Assembly (NCBI GenBank): GCA_944472135.2
Contig: OX235266.1
Coordinates: 17,401,925-17,465,924, forward strand
DNA from: Trichobilharzia regenti
Lineage: Eukaryota > Platyhelminthes > Trematoda > Strigeidida > Schistosomatidae
Length of the DNA stretch: 64,000 bases
Direction of reading: 5' to 3'
Below the pieces are notes generated by a model. That model was not told the origin of the DNA. It searched no databases and was given only the letters and a program-made list of their open reading frames with translations. A program made the position numbers and the translations under genes. Positions 53,201-59,200 of the stretch are shown piece by piece (within the stretch, counting starts at the first letter, position 1; every line of letters starts with the position of its first letter).

Positions 53201-56200
53201 TATTTGTACTTGAGAATTAGCAAAAAGATCAATGGTGATGAGATTATATTCTTGCGCTTGAAGTAGGGAATCCGATGTGTGAATTCCCTTTAAAGCAATA
53301 CTGTAGCTTGATGACCACGTATCAAGCTTGACTGATAGAATTCAATCTACACCGACACCCAGGGGCTAGACGTATGACATTTTCTACTCTCTGGCTACTA
53401 ACGGCTGGGTCCGTTGCATTCGTAACATGAGTCGGTCGTGATTCCGAATAGTACAGTGGTTGTGTCTCTAACGGCAGAACTGGATCTCGCTGGTGTGAAT
53501 CTCTTGAGGGACGACACTGCTTTCAAGTTTGCAGGTACTCTTTGCTGACGATTAACAGTAAGCACAAAAACTAGAAGTGCGTCGGTAGTACAGTGGTTAG
53601 GACGCTCGCCGACCATTCACATGGTCTGTGGTTCGATCTCCAGCCACCAACGCACTCCTTTACCTCGCTAAGGCAGAAATAATCCTGGTAAAGAGGGAAG
53701 GTTGGGCATAAGGCTAGCAACTCCATCCTGTAAAATTAAACACTGCTACAGAAACTTCACGCCGCTAGCTTGAAGCCCCCTATGTTCCACTGGGGAACGT
53801 GAAGGAAAAGCAAGACAAAAGACAAAAACTAGATGAAGGATTTCGTGCCTATTGGCTCTTACCATCTGGCATCACTTCAAAGTAAACACAAATGGACAAT
53901 CGTCTGATGAACGATGACTAAAAATGAAGTCTAAAATACGCGTTTCGTCTTATCTGTGACCCGTCATCTGGATGCACCTGCAAACCTCAAAGGATTATAC
54001 TGTTTACATTGAGACTCACACCTGGCACCGGTTCTTATAACCGTTGAAGCGTTACCTATTTAGCCATTTGGGTTGCAAAAGCCACCTCTTGTGCAGAAAG
54101 AAGGCCTTATATGTCCGAAATATTTGCATCCTTGATTCCACCACTGGTCACCAGTCACCAAATAACATCATACTGGTCCCCGAAGGTTGTTCAAGCATTC
54201 TTACTAGCAGTCGATGTGTTAATACTGACCGAATATTTTGACCCAATATAATTAATCAACGTGAAATACAAAATTAACTTGAACACAAAACCACTGCATA
54301 TTATTATCGTTTCGCTTAATTCTTAGAGGAACCTAGGGCTTCAGCTGAAAGTCTCCATTGCTTTTGGTTCTCTACCAACGTTTTCATCACCTGGCTCGAC
54401 ATCTACTCACATGCTTTCATCTCCTCTTCACATCACCTACTGCATGCTGTCACCCTCTCACTGATTACAGACTCGCCACTTTAAATTCAGGCTCCACTTG
54501 AGCGTTGGTCTGGCGTGTGATGTCATTCACCTGATGGTTTGTTTTCTCAGATTATGGCCACAATCTAATCCACCTCGATTTCTTCTGCATATTTGTTGCA
54601 CAATCGGTTCCTACTGTGATGGTTGGTTGGTTGGTTCACTCATTGCCAGAGATCCCTTCCTGTTGCTGATCTTTTCTGGCCTCCTGATAATGAATAGTAT
54701 TCAGCGAAGACATATGTTGTTGACTATTAAACACTGTTTAAATAAAGTCATTGCTGAGTTTACTTTTATACCAAAGATATCGAGCAGTTTTTTTTACTTA
54801 ATTACATTACAAATATTTTACATATGGTTAAAATGTTTGATCAATTAGCTTTTTTTTATTGATTTTCTCTATTTGTAGGTTAGTTCAGCGCATAGTTTAG
54901 CCTCTATACAATCTGGAACACAATCATCAGGTCAAAAGTGTACAACTCCACTTTCAGCTTTCATTAAATCACAATCAATGAAAAGAATGTCAAGATCCGG
55001 TTAGTAGAGTTGATACTTGACTCGATTTTCCCTTAAATTCCTTTTTTTATAAGTTTGGTTACGAGGTGATGTCAGCTGGAGGAAAAACCATTAGAAAACC
55101 ATGAGAGCACTGGACAGTCAGGTGTTTTTTTCCTAGTTTATGCCTCACTAACAGGGTGCACCCACCGGGGTTTGGGTGGACCGACTTCTAGTTACCAGGT
55201 AGTGAGCTTTTAGACCATTCAGCCATTGGTGTAACAATGGAAGACAAGGGCCGGCAACAGATCCTTTTACTACGGAAATCAACACGTATTTATATATATA
55301 TATATATATCTCCTGTACATTATTATAGCTTATTCAAGTAGACAAACACAGTCTTCTGATTGATTGTTTTCGAGTTCCTCAGAAAGTGGAGCCATCTATC
55401 TGCGAATCATATTTGCCCACGTTAAGTCTGCTGTGATTGGTTGTTGAATCAGCGTTGTTCATACTTTCTCGCGGCCAATATTAGTGACCAAGAAATTGAC
55501 ATAGATTAATGTCTACCAATTGGCTAGCAGCCTGCTCTCACCACGTTGGAACCCTGTCCAAGTGGGATGAAGCAAGTGTTTAGTACTTTCCTTTTTCCCG
55601 CTGGCTCTTTAACTGATGTCAGCTCGCCGTCTTACTAGTAACCAACCAAATTTTTGCAAACCAACACTTAATAATTAATTTCAGAATTTCATCATGAGCT
55701 GACATTAGTTAGAGAACCATTGGAAAACCATCTGGGAGTACTGGACAGCTGTTTCGTCAGCCTAGTTTGGGACTCTTCAGCAGTACGCGCCCACCGCCAT
55801 CGTTCGAACCCAGGACCTTCCGATTACAAGGCCATCTCATATACCATTAAGCCACTTGGTCCCGATCCAATGGTCCTTGAATTCTAACTTCTGCCAACTC
55901 ACGACATAGCGTGACCGCTAGCCAATGTCATCGGCGAGTATTTGTCCTCACACCCGACCCGCTGCACCCTACTTAATAATTAATCTGATGCTTACTAGAG
56001 ATTTCCTGTATACAGGATGTTACCTGAGGTTCCAGTGAGCATTTATAACCAAAGGAGTTCACCAAGTCTAGGGAGAGGATAGTTGACCGCCAGTGACAAT
56101 GACTGGCATTTAAGCTATATATATATATATATATATATATACTGTGAATTGGAAGAAGTTAAGATTCACAGACCGTTGGACCGGGTCCCCGATGGGATCA

Positions 56201-59200
56201 TTAGTGTTAGTATTCCAGAAGGAAATTTCACAATAGTGTTTTAATGAAATCAAACTATTCCGGTTGTAAATAAACAAATAAAACAATGCGCCAATCACTT
56301 TAAAAGACTCTTGATTTGATCATCACCTACAACTCATCCAAACAAATACCAATAACAGCACGCACAGAACTGCCTGCCAGTGAACACCAATCCTCCAACG
56401 AAAGTAAAGATCCTAAATGCGATCAAGCTATTGAAGGGTGACCTAGGCCAAGATGACATAGTCAGAATTGAAAAGGCAAGATATGCCTTCATCAGACTGA
56501 AACTATTTTCGAAATCTTCTGTACTCAACATAAAGGAACAAGATACGGATTTTCAACACCAATGTGAGATCATTCAATTCTTCTACATGGATGAGAAACT
56601 TCGCCAGCGTGTCACGAAAAGAATTTCCATTAGTCCGTTGTAGACTTTCATCAACAGCTGTCACCTTCACTGGCTGCATACTGAAGATCGGTTGGCCGGT
56701 CAGAAAGAATGAGTAACAAGAAACACTGGCTGGCGACAAATCAACCAAGAGCCTATTGCTCAACAAATATTTAGGAGAAAATGGAGATGGATCGGTCAGG
56801 CAAACGTTGAGGAGGTCGTCGAATGACATCGCGCGCCAGGCCACTGTTCAAGTTGAACCCCGAAGGGAAGCAAAGAGTGTATCGTTGGTTCGAGGATGAC
56901 ATGGAGGAGATCGCGTAAGTTAGAGGAAGAGATGAGAGATTATCGGCAGTCGCGGTCCGAGCTGAAGAGGATGGCAGAGGATAGGAAAGAGTGGAGATGT
57001 GTTGTTGAAGCGCGCGCCGTATATTCCACTTGGAACTCAAGGGAATAATAATAATAATAAATTCGTTGATTCGAGTTTTATTAATTATTTACTTGGGTTC
57101 CTTCATTTCATTTCCTTATCTGCACTCCTCTTTGGCTAGCCTCAAGATAATGCGCACAAACTTCCGACTCCTCCTCATAGAGTCTCCTGAATGTCAACCT
57201 TTAAGTGACATCAAGCTCGTCGTTTCCCACTCGGATACTACTTGACAATTAGGTGCAATCTGTCACCTGATAGTCTCCTCATTATTATATTTATTATTAT
57301 TGTATCCTTTAGTTCCTAGAGGAACATAGGGCTTCAGCTGCGCACCTCCATTGACTTCGGTTTTTTGACAACTTTTTCACCCTGCTCCAGGTCTGCCCAC
57401 ATGCTTTCATCTCCTCTTCACATGACCTCCTCCAAGTCACCCTTGGACGACCAACTCGCCGCCTCCCTTTCGGGTTCCACTCGAGGGCTTGTCTAGTGAT
57501 GTCACTTGATGGTTTCCTCAGCGTATGGCCAATCCATCTCCATTTCTTTCTGCCTATTTGTTTCACAATCGGTTCCTGATTGGTTCGCTCCCAGAGATCC
57601 CTGTTGCTGATCTTTTCTGGCTGGCCATCTGATCTTGAGTATTGAGCGGAGACAGTTGTTAATGAAGGTTTGAAGTTTGTTTGAGATGCTCTTTATGACG
57701 CGCTGGTCAAGTCTCTGATCCGTATAGTAGCACTGACTTCACATTGGAGTTGAAAATCCGGATCTTATTTTTGATGCTGATTGCTGTTGATCTCCACACA
57801 GATTTGAGAGTAATGAAAGCTTGTCTTGCTTTTCCGATTCTGGCTTTGATGTCCTCGTCAGTTCCGCCTGTAGTTGAGACGATGCTTCCCAGGTAGGTGA
57901 AGGAGGTTGTTTCTTTCAGGTTCTTCCCATTTATGCTTATTGTGGTCTGTTGGTGTTGTTGATTTTGGCTATGAATCTTCATTATCTCTGTTTTATCTAT
58001 GTTCACGTGAAGTCCTATCTTTGATGCTTCTTCTGCCAACTTGTTACTTTTCACTTGCATATCTTCCAGTTTATGGGAAATCAGACATATATCATCGGCG
58101 AAATCCAGATCCTCCAAGTCTTTTGTGTCAGTCCATTTTATGCCTGTTCCCTCAGAGTGAGTCTAACCCTTCTCCACCTCTTTCTACATATTTGTCGAGC
58201 AATAGGTTCCTGATTAGTTTGTTCCCATAGTCCCAGATCGCTAATTCTTTACGGTCATCAGATCCTTAGTGGACAGCGAAATGGTCAGCTGTTGATAAAA
58301 CTCAGCAGTAGCCTATTCGAAATGCTCCGAGTGATGGACGAGCCAAGTTTCTGACCCACGTAGAAAAATAGACTGACTCAATATCGGTGTTAAGTATCTA
58401 AATCCTGTTCTTTATGCTGGCTGAGTAAGAGCAGAGGATTTCCAACACAGATTTCTCAGTGATGAAGACACACCTTGCATTTACGATTCTTGCTGGTTTC
58501 AACAACTTCATTTGTCCAGGGTGCCTGTAGTTAAACATAATGCTGTCTAGATAAGCGTAGGAAATAACCCCTTTCAGATTTCTCCCGTTGACAATGGTTA
58601 GTGCTTATTGGTTAGATGTCTTCGTCACTTCCATCATCACTGTGTTCATTTCAAGTAGTGTTTTCGGTGCCTGCCTTTTCTGGTAACTTGTTGGTTATCG
58701 TCTGTAAGTCTTCGAATTTATGGGACGTTAGATATATATCACCTGAAAAATCCAGATATTCAAGAGTCTTCTCGTTGGTAGTCCAACATATCCCTGTCTT
58801 CTCACTTCCCACACATAGTATGATGCATAATCCAGTTCAAAAGAGCTAAGAATATCATCGGTGATAATGAACAACCAGCCTTGTCCTACTCCAGTATACA
58901 CTTTGAACACCTCACTGAGTTTTCCGTTATGGATCATCTGACACGTGACATTGTCATAACGCCATCTACTGAATGAGATTGATAAAGACTTGGGGATTGC
59001 ACGCCATAGTATTGAAGGTGTTTCTAAATTACTTCTCGGTCAACGCTGAGCTGTCAAAGGCCTTTTCAAAGTCGATGAAATTGAGGTTGAGGGCATGTTT
59101 GACTGCCATTCCATGCACTGTTCTATGATGACGATTCGTAGTATTGGGATTTGATCCGCACACATGATTTTGCCTTTCCTGAATCCAGCTTGTTCTAGTA

